Of a stretch of 37,112 nucleotides of DNA, positions 10,214 to 18,068 are shown piece by piece (position 1 is the stretch's first letter; each line of letters starts with the position of its first letter). Where the stretch lies: contig JBPEXY010000144.1 of NCBI GenBank assembly GCA_052031065.1, positions 1-37,112 on the forward strand. Reading direction: 5' to 3'. The translations under genes were made by a program, and so were the position numbers. The notes under the pieces are model-generated. The model ran no database searches, was not told where the DNA came from, and saw nothing but the letters and a program-made list of their open reading frames with translations. This stretch comes from JBPEXY01 sp052031065 (GTDB lineage Bacteria > Pseudomonadota > Gammaproteobacteria > Immundisolibacterales > Immundisolibacteraceae).

Positions 10214-10792
10214 TTACCAGTTCTCACCCAGGATCTCGAAGTGGGCCTGCGGATGAAGGCAGGCGGGACAGACATCCGGCGCTTCTTCTGCCTCGTGCAG
10301 ATAGCCGCAATTCAGGCAACGCCAGGTAACCACACCATTGCGCTTGAACACCCTTCCGGCCTTGAGGTTCTCGGCAAGATCACGGTAACGTTTTTCATGT
10401 TGCTTTTCAGCCACGCAGATCGACTCCCAGGCCATCGCAATCGCAGTGAAGCCCTCTTCACGGGCGATGCGGGCAAACTCTGGATACATATCGCTCCACT
10501 CTTCGTGCTCACCGGCTGCCGCCGCCTGAAGATTCTCCAGCGTTGAAGCCACCTGATCAGACGGAAAGCTGGCAGTAATTTCCACCTCTCCGCCACCAAG
10601 AAATTTAAAGAACCGCTTGGCATGCTCCTTTTCCTGATCCGCAGTCTCTTCAAATATTTCGGCAATCTGCCGCAGTCCTTCTTTTCGGGCAGCCGCTGCA
10701 TACATGGTGTAGCGATTGCGTGCCTGCGACTCCCCGGCAAAGGAGATCATCAGGTTTTTCTCGGTTCGGGTTCCTTTGACACTTTTAGCCAT
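10214..10792 (-). CDS. Rubrerythrin
   Basis: Non-haem di-iron peroxidase that reduces hydrogen peroxide with electrons passed through its own rubredoxin domain. 192 aa. The N-terminal ferritin-like four-helix domain carries the carboxylate and His ligands ('NLMISFAGESQARNRYTMYA', 'ADQEKEHAKRFFK', 'AGEHEEW', 'AEKQHEKRY'). The C-terminal rubredoxin domain has two CxxC pairs ('CLNCG' and 'CPAC'). Start ATG has an AGGAG site. It is last in the minus-strand run behind the peroxiredoxin fusion and oxyR, 51 nt after the former, so it is likely part of the same peroxide response. Rubrerythrin is commonest in anaerobes and microaerophiles, which hints at low-oxygen phases. Confidence 0.96.
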   Translation of the reverse strand: MAKSVKGTRTEKNLMISFAGESQARNRYTMYAAAARKEGLRQIAEIFEETADQEKEHAKRFFKFLGGGEVEITASFPSDQVASTLENLQAAAAGEHEEWSDMYPEFARIAREEGFTAIAMAWESICVAEKQHEKRYRDLAENLKAGRVFKRNGVVTWRCLNCGYLHEAEEAPDVCPACLHPQAHFEILGENW

Positions 10793-10843
10793 CTCACTTC
10801 TCCTGAGGTAGTTCGGTAAATTAACTGAGAATACCGCTGAGCA

Positions 10844-11587
10844 CTAGTTGAGCTTGCCCTCGGTTTCAAAGCGGGCAGCCAACGCTTCCGCTCCGCCAAT
10901 GTGAACACCGCCGACAAAAACCTGCGGCACCGTCGTGGCTCCGGTGACTGCTCGTAACACTCGGTTGGAAACCTGCTCTCCAACCACCAGTTCATCGTAA
11001 ACCACACCCTGTTGATCGAGTATTGATTTAGCTCGTGCACAGTGGGGGCAGCCGGAACGTGAAAACAGCGCCACCGGCTCCGCTGGTTTCACACCCGGCG
11101 CCAGGTAGTTGAGCATGGTATCGGCATCAGACACTTTGAAAGGGTCTCCCGGTTCATCGGGTTCAATGAACATTTTCTCGATAACGCCATCCCTGACCAA
11201 CATCGAATAACGCCATGACCGTTTGCCAAATCCGAGCTCAGATTTATCCACCAGCATGCCCATTCCTTCGGTGAACTCACCATTGCCATCCGCAATCACC
11301 TTAACCTGTTTGGCCTGTTGATCTCGTGCCCAGGCTTCCATCACGAAGCCGTCGTTAACCGATACGCAGACTATCTCGTCAATTCCCAGATCGCGAAAAT
11401 TGCCGGCGAGCTCCTCATAACGAGGCAGGTGGCTGCTGGAGCAGGTCGGCGTAAAAGCGCCAGGTAAGGAAAAAACAATCACTGAACGACCGGCGAAGAG
11501 GTCGCTGCTGGTGAGGTCGAGCCACTGGGCTCCATCGCGGCAACGAAAGGTGATCTGGGGAACCGCAGTTCCTTCTCTGTTTTCCAT
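10844..11587 (-). CDS. Peroxiredoxin-glutaredoxin fusion (PGdx hybrid)
   Basis: Glutathione-dependent peroxidase that reduces H2O2 and alkyl hydroperoxides. 247 aa in two domains. Residues 1-165 are a Prx5-type peroxiredoxin with the peroxidatic Cys49 in 'PGAFTPTCSSSHLPRY'. Residues 170-247 are a glutaredoxin with the redox pair C180-P-H-C183, 'TTVPQVFVGG' and 'IGGAEAL'. Such fusions are known from Haemophilus and Neisseria. It follows oxyR on the same strand after a 161-nt AT-rich gap that probably carries its own promoter. OxyR control is likely from context, not shown. Confidence 0.95.
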   Translation of the reverse strand: MENREGTAVPQITFRCRDGAQWLDLTSSDLFAGRSVIVFSLPGAFTPTCSSSHLPRYEELAGNFRDLGIDEIVCVSVNDGFVMEAWARDQQAKQVKVIADGNGEFTEGMGMLVDKSELGFGKRSWRYSMLVRDGVIEKMFIEPDEPGDPFKVSDADTMLNYLAPGVKPAEPVALFSRSGCPHCARAKSILDQQGVVYDELVVGEQVSNRVLRAVTGATTVPQVFVGGVHIGGAEALAARFETEGKLN

Positions 11588-11667
11588 GTTCTTTCTCCGT
11601 CTGTTTTAGCGGGCTACTGTCAGCTGATACAGCAACAGTGGCGACGGAGAGTAGGATGATCGAATCT

Positions 11668-11705
11668 GATAAATAAATAAAATGAAATATTTGTATCGTT
11701 TTATC
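11668..11705. promoter_or_regulatory. AT-rich 38-bp interval with terminal inverted repeat, candidate OxyR-controlled promoter
   Basis: GATAAA at 11668-11673 and its reverse complement TTTATC at 11700-11705 bound a very AT-rich 38-bp stretch between oxyR and the peroxiredoxin fusion. The span is like an OxyR tetramer footprint (37 bp), but the inner ATAG/CTAT elements do not line up with the E. coli consensus. Treat as a candidate operator/promoter only. Confidence 0.3.
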
Positions 11706-11748
11706 CTGTTTTTTAGAACAAACCAAAGAAGCACGGATCATTCTATTT

Positions 11749-12663
11749 TTATTCAACGATGATCTTCTTCCCAATCTCCTCAATCACTTTTCCCAGCAGT
11801 TGGAAGTCCTGCTCCCGGGCGGTTCCCAGACGCCAGGCCAGCCCTATATCGCGCGCCGCGGCAGCACCGAGGGCCAGGGTCTCTATTTCCGTGCCCTCCA
11901 GCAGATTGGAGGCCAACGCCATCTCAGGCAGATAGGTGACGCCAAGATCCTCATCAACCATCTGAATCAGCGTCGCCAGGCTACTACCCTTGAATTCGTT
12001 AATTGCCGCAGTCGCCCCAAGACGACAGGCAACAAGCGCATGGTCTCGCAGGCAGTGACCATCCTCCAGCAAAAGTACACTACCGTCGGCCAGATCCTCA
12101 GGTTGGTACTGCTCTGGATTCAGGTGGCGACTGTGGGCACGGTAAGCCAGGCAAAAACGGTCCTGAAACAGCACTGCCGTTTGCGCCTGATCCAGCTTCC
12201 AGGGCAGCGCCAGCAGCAGTAAATCCAGCTCGCCACGCATCAGTTCATGGTAGAGACGCTGGGTCTGTTCTTCACGAATGTAGAGCTGCAGCTGTGGGTA
12301 GTGCTGTTTTAGATGACTCATCAGTCGCGGCAACAGAAAAGGGGCAATAGTCGGGATCACCCCCAGTTTTAAACTTCCAGACAGCGGCTCACCATCTGCC
12401 CGCACCGCATCCGCCATCGCCTCCAGCTCCTGTAACAGCCGACGTGCACGAATCACAAACTGCCGCCCGCTGTCGGTCAGGGTGACACTCCTGTTGGTGC
12501 GATCGACCAGCTGCACTTCCAGCGTGGTTTCGAGCTCCTTGATAGCGGTACTGAACGCGGACTGGGAAACAAAACAGTGTTCTGCAGCGCGGCCGAAATG
12601 GCGCGTCTCTTCCAGTGCCACCAGATACCTGAGCTGTTTGACACTGGGCAACCGCCGCTTCAT
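11749..12663 (-). CDS. oxyR: OxyR, LysR-type peroxide sensor
   Basis: Transcription regulator activated by disulfide formation on H2O2 exposure. 304 aa. N-terminal winged helix-turn-helix ('LPSVKQLRYLVALEETRHFGRAAEHCFVSQ' region, residues 6-35); effector domain carrying 'LLLEDGHCLRDHALVAC'. Cys204 and Cys213 match the two redox cysteines of E. coli OxyR (C199, C208) with the same 9-residue spacing, so a peroxide-sensing role is well supported. The ATG overlaps the stop of the upstream BASS transporter gene (ATGA), so it is translationally coupled to that gene. Downstream come the peroxiredoxin fusion and rubrerythrin. Confidence 0.95.
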   Translation of the reverse strand: MKRRLPSVKQLRYLVALEETRHFGRAAEHCFVSQSAFSTAIKELETTLEVQLVDRTNRSVTLTDSGRQFVIRARRLLQELEAMADAVRADGEPLSGSLKLGVIPTIAPFLLPRLMSHLKQHYPQLQLYIREEQTQRLYHELMRGELDLLLLALPWKLDQAQTAVLFQDRFCLAYRAHSRHLNPEQYQPEDLADGSVLLLEDGHCLRDHALVACRLGATAAINEFKGSSLATLIQMVDEDLGVTYLPEMALASNLLEGTEIETLALGAAAARDIGLAWRLGTAREQDFQLLGKVIEEIGKKIIVE

Positions 12664-13592
12664 TGCTGTTCTGCCAACATAGATCTATCCCGCTGCTGGT
12701 CGCGCCTGCCAACAATACCGATCCAAACCAGTGCGGAAACGTTGTGAAAAAAGGAGAACAGCGCTGCTGGCAGCGCTGCTGCGGGGGCCAGAAACTTGAC
12801 AGCCAATGCGCTCGCCAGACCCGAGTTCTGCATACCTACTTCCAACGCCACTGTCCGTCGCTGCTGAACATCACCACCCAAAAATGCAGTAACCCAGTAT
12901 CCAAGGGTAAGGCCAGCAAGATTGTGAGCAATAACCGCGACGACAAGCAGCGGTCCGACCTGCGCCAGGCGGCTGTGGTTAAGGGCAAAGATGGTGGCAA
13001 CGATCATCGCCACCAGAACCATGGCAACCCAGGGCATCACCCGCTGCAGCTGAACACCAACCTGCGGCAGGCGATAACGAATCAACATCCCGGCAGCAAC
13101 CGGCAACACCACTACCTGCAGGATACTGGTGTACATCTGTAGCATCGGCAACGACAAACGTTCACCAATAAACAGCTGCGCCAGTAGCGGGGTAGCCAGC
13201 GGAGCGATCAGGGTTGAGCAGGTGGTCATCGCCACCGACAGCGCCAGATTTCCACCGGCAAGATAGACCATCACGTTTGACGCAGTACCACCGGGACAGG
13301 CTCCGGTAACAATCAACCCGGCTGCCACCATCACCGGTAAGGCGAGACCAGCGGCAATCGCCCAGGCCAGCAACGGCATCAATAGAAACTGCAACACCAC
13401 ACCGACCACCAGCCAGCGCGGCTGCGCCAGAACTCCACGCAGCTGTTCAGCAGACAGCCCGGTGCCCATACCGAACATGATCACACCCAGCGCCGGCACA
13501 ATCGCCGCACCCAACGGCGTGAACAGTTGTGGCCAGGCCCAGGCTGCACAACTCAGCAGGCCGATCAGCAACATAGGCAGCCAGGCATTCAC
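12660..13592 (-). CDS. Bile acid:sodium symporter (BASS/SLC10) family transporter
   Basis: Polytopic inner-membrane protein, about 310 aa, nearly all hydrophobic and consistent with 8-10 membrane helices. The family signatures 'IMFGMGTGLS', 'TGACPGGTASNVMVYLAGGN' (the Na+-binding crossover region) and 'ALEVGMQNSGLASAL' are present. Bacterial members carry bile acids, pantoate, pyruvate and other organic anions, so the substrate cannot be assigned. The frame extends upstream into moeB, but GTG 13592 lies 7 nt after the moeB stop and is the likely start; ATG 13574 is an alternative. The stop overlaps the oxyR ATG. Neighbours do not explain the substrate. Confidence 0.86.
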   Translation of the reverse strand: MNAWLPMLLIGLLSCAAWAWPQLFTPLGAAIVPALGVIMFGMGTGLSAEQLRGVLAQPRWLVVGVVLQFLLMPLLAWAIAAGLALPVMVAAGLIVTGACPGGTASNVMVYLAGGNLALSVAMTTCSTLIAPLATPLLAQLFIGERLSLPMLQMYTSILQVVVLPVAAGMLIRYRLPQVGVQLQRVMPWVAMVLVAMIVATIFALNHSRLAQVGPLLVVAVIAHNLAGLTLGYWVTAFLGGDVQQRRTVALEVGMQNSGLASALAVKFLAPAAALPAALFSFFHNVSALVWIGIVGRRDQQRDRSMLAEQQ

Positions 13593-13599
13593 CGGGGAT

Positions 13600-14358
13600 T
13601 CAGCGCTCGCTGCATACCGGACATTGTGGATCTCGGCGTAAAGTAATCCGTTGCCATTCTCCGCTAGCACCATCAAACAACAGCAACCGGCCAATCAGCG
13701 GTTCGCCAACGCCGCTGATTAGTTTGATCACTTCCAGGGCCTGCATCGAGCCAATCACCCCGACTACCGGGCCAAGTACCCCGGTCTGGCTACAGCTCTC
13801 TTCTTCTGCTGCGGCATCGGAAAACAGGCAGCGATAGCAGGGGCTATCCGGTTCACCGGGGTGATAAACACTGATCTGCCCTTCCATGCGGATCGCTGCA
13901 CCCGACACCAGCGGTATTCCCGCAGCGAAGGCAGCGGCATTCACAGCAAAGCGGGTGGCAAAGTTATCGCTGGCATCGACTACAACGGCCGCACCATGTA
14001 GCGCTTCGGTTAGCGCATCGATATCCATCGCCTGCTCGAGGGTAGTCACCGAAATGGTTGGGTTGATCGCCAGCATCTGTTGTCGCGCCGACTCCACCTT
14101 GGCGATACCGATATCAGCAGTGGTGTGAATCACCTGGCGATGCAGATTGCTCAGATCGACCTGGTCAAAATCAGCAATAACCAGTTCGCCAATTCCGGCA
14201 CCGGCAAGATACATGGCCACCGGCGTCCCCAGGCCACCCGCACCAATCACGACGACACGGCTGTTTAACAACCGGTCCTGCCCCTCGACATCGAATTGTG
14301 GCAACAGCACCTGACGGCTGTAGCGCATCAACAAATCATTATCTTCTAGCCACTGCAA
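13600..14358 (-). CDS. moeB: MoeB/ThiF/HesA-type sulfur-carrier adenylyltransferase
   Basis: E1-like enzyme that adenylates the C-terminal Gly of a small sulfur carrier (MoaD for molybdopterin, ThiS for thiazole). At 252 aa it matches E. coli MoeB (249). Seen: 'RYSRQVLLPQFDVEGQ', nucleotide-binding 'VIGAGGLGTPVAMYLA', 'DLSNLHRQV', 'DASDNFATRF', and two zinc-binding pairs ('CYRC', 'CPVC'). No MoaD or ThiS gene is nearby. Position after prmC in the hemA-prfA-prmC cluster is the usual gammaproteobacterial place for moeB. ThiF cannot be excluded by sequence alone, since ThiO shows the cell makes thiazole. Confidence 0.88.
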   Translation of the reverse strand: MQWLEDNDLLMRYSRQVLLPQFDVEGQDRLLNSRVVVIGAGGLGTPVAMYLAGAGIGELVIADFDQVDLSNLHRQVIHTTADIGIAKVESARQQMLAINPTISVTTLEQAMDIDALTEALHGAAVVVDASDNFATRFAVNAAAFAAGIPLVSGAAIRMEGQISVYHPGEPDSPCYRCLFSDAAAEEESCSQTGVLGPVVGVIGSMQALEVIKLISGVGEPLIGRLLLFDGASGEWQRITLRRDPQCPVCSER

Positions 14359-14420
14359 TTTGGTTCTCTCTGAGTTTCTCTATCGGGAGCCATTTACCGC
14401 GTAATGCGAGCCAGCAGGGA

Positions 14421-15296
14421 TCATGCCGGCCTGCGCGCCACAACACAACGGTCGAGTCCAGCAAGGTCCTGATACCCCTGCAGGTCGCGCCAACCCGAAT
14501 GTTTGAGCTGATGCAACAAAACCGCCTGCTGATCGTAACCGTGTTCGAGTATCAGCCAGCCTTCGGGCTGGAGGTAATCGGCAGCTGCGGTAATCAGTAG
14601 TATCAGATCATCAAGCCCCTGTTTCCCCGATGCCAGGGCACTGTCTGGTTCCCTGGCAGTATCTCCAGAGCAGAGACTGTCATGTCTGTCAGCAACGTAG
14701 GGCGGATTACTGATGATCAGATCAAACCGCTCCCCGGCTAGAGGTGCAAACCAGCTTCCCCGACGCAACTCGACGGTTTTTAACTGCAACCGGGTGATAT
14801 TGCGCGCAGCCACTTCCAGGGCCATCGCGCTGAAGTCCGTTGCCACCAGCTGCCAGGCGGGGCGTTCTTTCGCCAGTGCCAACGCGATAGCACCGCTACC
14901 GGTACCCAGATCAGCAACCCGCGCAGCCCGACCCAACGGCAACGCCAGTGCCTTCTCGACCAGTAGCTCCGTCTCCGGGCGCGGAATCAGTGTCGCCGGC
15001 GATACCTCCAAACGTAACGACCAGAACTCGCGATAGCCGACGATATAGGCGATCGGCTCTCCCGCTCTGCGCCGTTCGACCAGCCCCGCCAGCGCAGCTT
15101 GCTCACTGTCAGACAGCAACCGGTCTGCGGCCAACAACAGCCCAGCGCGGCTGAGACCGAGAAGCTCCATCAGCAGAAGATCGATTTCCAGTAACGCAGA
15201 ATCCTCGGCAACTCCTTCTAACTGCGGACTCACCCGCCGGCGCAGCACACCTATTGGGCAGTTCCAGTCGACTTTCGCCACCTGATTGGTCACCAC
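14421..15296 (-). CDS. prmC: Release factor glutamine methyltransferase PrmC
   Basis: N5-methylates the Gln of the GGQ motif in release factors RF1 and RF2, using S-adenosylmethionine. 291 aa with an N-terminal helical RF-binding domain ('EPIAYIVGYREFWSLRLEVSP', 'LIPRPETELLVEKAL') and a Rossmann methyltransferase domain: SAM-binding 'VADLGTGSGAIALALA', and the catalytic 'NPPY' in 'LIISNPPYVADR'. It begins 17 nt after the stop of its substrate gene prfA, the conserved arrangement. Confidence 0.96.
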   Translation of the reverse strand: MVTNQVAKVDWNCPIGVLRRRVSPQLEGVAEDSALLEIDLLLMELLGLSRAGLLLAADRLLSDSEQAALAGLVERRRAGEPIAYIVGYREFWSLRLEVSPATLIPRPETELLVEKALALPLGRAARVADLGTGSGAIALALAKERPAWQLVATDFSAMALEVAARNITRLQLKTVELRRGSWFAPLAGERFDLIISNPPYVADRHDSLCSGDTAREPDSALASGKQGLDDLILLITAAADYLQPEGWLILEHGYDQQAVLLHQLKHSGWRDLQGYQDLAGLDRCVVARRPA

Positions 15297-15313
15297 ACCA
15301 GGACCACTATGAC

Positions 15314-16390
15314 TTACTGTTCAAGCGCCAGCATCTGATCGGCCTCGTACTCTCGCAGCAACGGTTCGATCACCTGATCCAGATCGCCCTGAATAATATC
15401 TTCCAACTTGTAGAGCGTGAGGTTTATACGGTGATCGGTCAGTCGACCCTGGGGGAAATTGTAGGTCCGAATTCTCTGCGACCGGTCACCACTGCCAATC
15501 AAAGTACGCCGGTTTTCGGCCTGCTCGCTAGCCTGTTTCTCCTGTTCAGCCTCCAGCAGGCGCGCCTGCAACAACGACATCGCCCGCGCCCGGTTTTTAT
15601 GCTGCGAGCGTTCATCCTGACACTCCACCACCATACCGGTGGGCAGGTGGGTCAGGCGAATCGCCGAATCGGTCTTGTTGACGTGCTGTCCACCAGCACC
15701 TGAAGCACGGTAGGTATCGACCCGCAGGTCGGCCGGGTCAATCCTGATTGCATCGATCTCCTCCACCTCAGGCATGATCGCTACCGTGCAGGCGGAGGTG
15801 TGTACCCGGCCCTGAGACTCAGTTTCCGGTACCCGCTGTACCCGATGCCCCCCCGACTCAAACTTGAGCCTGCCGTAAACCGAATTCCCCGAAATACGTA
15901 CGATCACCTCTTTGTATCCGCCCTTCTCCCCTTCATGATCACTGACCACTTCACACTGCCAGCGCTGCTGCTCGGCATAGCGCAGATACATGCGCAGCAG
16001 ATCACCAGCGAACAGGGCCGCTTCGTCACCGCCAGTGCCGGCACGAATCTCCAGAAAGACATTGCGCTCGTCGTTTTGATCTTTTGGCAGCAATAGCCGC
16101 TGTAACTGAGGCTCCAGCTCCTGCATTAACTGCTGCGCGGTTTGCTGCTCCTCCAGCGCCATCTCGCGCAATTCGGCATCCTCGGCCAACTCAAGCGCCG
16201 ACTGCAGCTGCGCTTCGGCTTCGCTGTACTGCTGGTAACAGGCGACCACTTCCTGAAGCTCGGCATGTTCACGGGCAAGGTCACGAAAGCGGTTGTTATC
16301 GGCGATAACATCAGGCTCTGCTAGCAGTGCCGTGATTTCCTCATGACGCTCCTGCATTGCCTGTAACTTGGTCAACAAAGAACTTTTCAA
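15314..16390 (-). CDS. prfA: Peptide chain release factor 1
   Basis: Reads UAA and UAG and triggers hydrolysis of peptidyl-tRNA. At 358 aa it is of normal length. Seen: codon-recognition PxT tripeptide as P-E-T in 'RVPETESQGRVHTSAC' (E. coli has PAT), and the catalytic GGQ in 'YRASGAGGQHVNKTDSAIR', the Gln being the PrmC target. It lies between hemA and prmC. The 156-nt gap to hemA shows no strong terminator, so cotranscription is plausible. Confidence 0.97.
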   Translation of the reverse strand: MKSSLLTKLQAMQERHEEITALLAEPDVIADNNRFRDLAREHAELQEVVACYQQYSEAEAQLQSALELAEDAELREMALEEQQTAQQLMQELEPQLQRLLLPKDQNDERNVFLEIRAGTGGDEAALFAGDLLRMYLRYAEQQRWQCEVVSDHEGEKGGYKEVIVRISGNSVYGRLKFESGGHRVQRVPETESQGRVHTSACTVAIMPEVEEIDAIRIDPADLRVDTYRASGAGGQHVNKTDSAIRLTHLPTGMVVECQDERSQHKNRARAMSLLQARLLEAEQEKQASEQAENRRTLIGSGDRSQRIRTYNFPQGRLTDHRINLTLYKLEDIIQGDLDQVIEPLLREYEADQMLALEQ

Positions 16391-16546
16391 ATCATTAATC
16401 TCACGTCCAGACGCCGCCGATGTTCCACTATTTCAAGGCTTCGCCGGGAATGGGTTGCTTATTGGCCGGTCCCGAATCTCACGCCGGCATTTAAAAAATC
16501 AGGGATTAGTCAACCCGCACCAAACCCTCCAGGAATCTTCTAAACC

Positions 16547-17812
16547 CTAGGGTTCTTCTGCATCGACCTTTATCAATCGGCGCATGGCGGCAAGCAATTC
16601 ACCGTCACCCTGCTTACCCGCCTCGCGAATCGCAACCAGCGGGTCATGAGCCAGCTTGTTAGTGAGGTCGTGAGCCAAACGCGACAGCACCCGCTCTGGA
16701 TCGTGGCCATGAGCCAGTGACCTGACTGCCTGTTGCAACTGCTGGTCGCGGGTACGCTCGAGCTGGCTGCGATAGGCTTTCACCAGCGGCACTGCACGCT
16801 CGCTATTCAACCACTCCTCGAAACCGCGAACCCGCTCGCCGACGATCTGTTCCGCCTCTTCCGCTGCGGCGTGTCGCGAGCGCAAATTCTCCTGCACAAC
16901 CTGCTGCAGATCATCCACCGTGTAGAGGTAGACATCCCGCAGCTGCTCCACTTCCGGTTCGATATCCCTCGGTACGGCAAGATCGGCCATAAACATCGGT
17001 TTGCGCCGCCTCGCTTTCAACGCTCTCTCTACCGCGCCCTTGCCGATCAGCGGCAAATCTGCCGCAGTGGAGGTGATCAGAATATCTGCCCGGTGCAGAT
17101 GTTCAGGCAACATCGCCAGATTGATCGCCTCACCAGCGAACTCTGCAGCCAGTTTTTCAGCTCGACCGACAGTACGATTGGCGACAATAAACCGTTCAGC
17201 GCCGGCCTGCTGAAGATGACGGGCAGTCAGCTCAATGGTCTCGCCGGCACCGACCAGCAGGATGGTCGCGCCGTCCAGCTGGCCAAAAATCCTTTGTGAC
17301 AGGGTTGCTGCGGCATATGCAACAGAAACCGGATTACTGCCGATAGCGGTATCGGTACGCACCGCCTTCGCGGCAGCGAAGGATTGCTGAAACAACTGAT
17401 TGAGATACTTACCAATAGTACCGACCTGGCGGGCGACCTCATAGGACTGCTTCACCTGGCCAAGAATCTGCGGTTCGCCGAGAATCATTGAATCAAGCCC
17501 GGCAGCCACGCGAAACAGATGGCGCGCTACCGGTACACCAACCAGTTGATGAATTAACGGCGCCAGTTTCTCTCTTGGGCCACGATCCAGTTCAAGAAAC
17601 CAGTTGCGCGGCGCAGGGTTGTCAGAATCGTCGACGACAATGAACATTTCGGTACGGTTGCAGGTCGAAATGATGCTCGCTTCCCTGACCGGTTCGAGCG
17701 CGATCAACTCCTGCAACGCGGGCACCACCCCTTCCGGCGACAGGGCAATGCGTTCTCTTACCTGCACCGGTGCGGTACGATGGGAGAGGCCAATTGTTTG
17801 CAACTGCATCAT
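16547..17812 (-). CDS. hemA: Glutamyl-tRNA reductase
   Basis: First committed step of C5-pathway haem synthesis: reduces glutamyl-tRNA(Glu) to glutamate-1-semialdehyde with NADPH. 421 aa. Seen: 'IGLSHRTAPVQVRER', the catalytic Cys in 'IISTCNRTEMF', 'VARHLFRVAAGLDSMILGEPQI', NADPH-binding 'ILLVGAGETIELTARHL', 'TSTAADLPLI', and a C-terminal dimerisation helix region. The first two codons are both ATG (17812 and 17809). It is the first gene of the minus-strand run and diverges from the TPR lipoprotein gene; the 256-nt gap must hold both promoters, though I see no near-consensus one. Confidence 0.97.
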   Translation of the reverse strand: MMQLQTIGLSHRTAPVQVRERIALSPEGVVPALQELIALEPVREASIISTCNRTEMFIVVDDSDNPAPRNWFLELDRGPREKLAPLIHQLVGVPVARHLFRVAAGLDSMILGEPQILGQVKQSYEVARQVGTIGKYLNQLFQQSFAAAKAVRTDTAIGSNPVSVAYAAATLSQRIFGQLDGATILLVGAGETIELTARHLQQAGAERFIVANRTVGRAEKLAAEFAGEAINLAMLPEHLHRADILITSTAADLPLIGKGAVERALKARRRKPMFMADLAVPRDIEPEVEQLRDVYLYTVDDLQQVVQENLRSRHAAAEEAEQIVGERVRGFEEWLNSERAVPLVKAYRSQLERTRDQQLQQAVRSLAHGHDPERVLSRLAHDLTNKLAHDPLVAIREAGKQGDGELLAAMRRLIKVDAEEP

Positions 17813-18017
17813 CAGACTAGCGATGGAGAGAAAGTAATTCCGGTTAAAAGCCTATGGACATTTGCCGCTACCAAAGAAAATCGACCTGTTTGCGACCGGA
17901 TAAGGTAACTGCCGGCAATGATCAAAACCAGATGGATTTTGCGTCATCCCTGCTGGCCCTTAATCTGGCGGCGACTGAGACGGTCACTTTAACCTCCGGC
18001 TCATTTCTCCGTGACCT

Positions 18018-18067
18018 TTGGAGCGGATCGGCCCGACGGAGCAGATCACCCCAACGGAGTAGATCAC
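18018..18067 (+). repeat. 18-bp-period tandem repeat just before the TPR gene start
   Basis: Two 14-nt copies of ACGGAGYAGATCAC lie at 18036-18049 and 18054-18067 with one difference, exactly 18 bp apart. A more decayed third copy (9 of 14 matches) lies at 18018-18031. The last copy holds the GGAG ribosome site (18056-18059) and ends at the start codon. Each copy therefore repeats a Shine-Dalgarno-like core. Confidence 0.7.
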
Positions 18068-18068
18068 T

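Noticed and set aside
9565..10275. 236-aa minus-strand open frame over the icd end and terminator
   Set aside because: It reads through the bidirectional terminator and opposite conserved Icd sequence; no recognisable domain.
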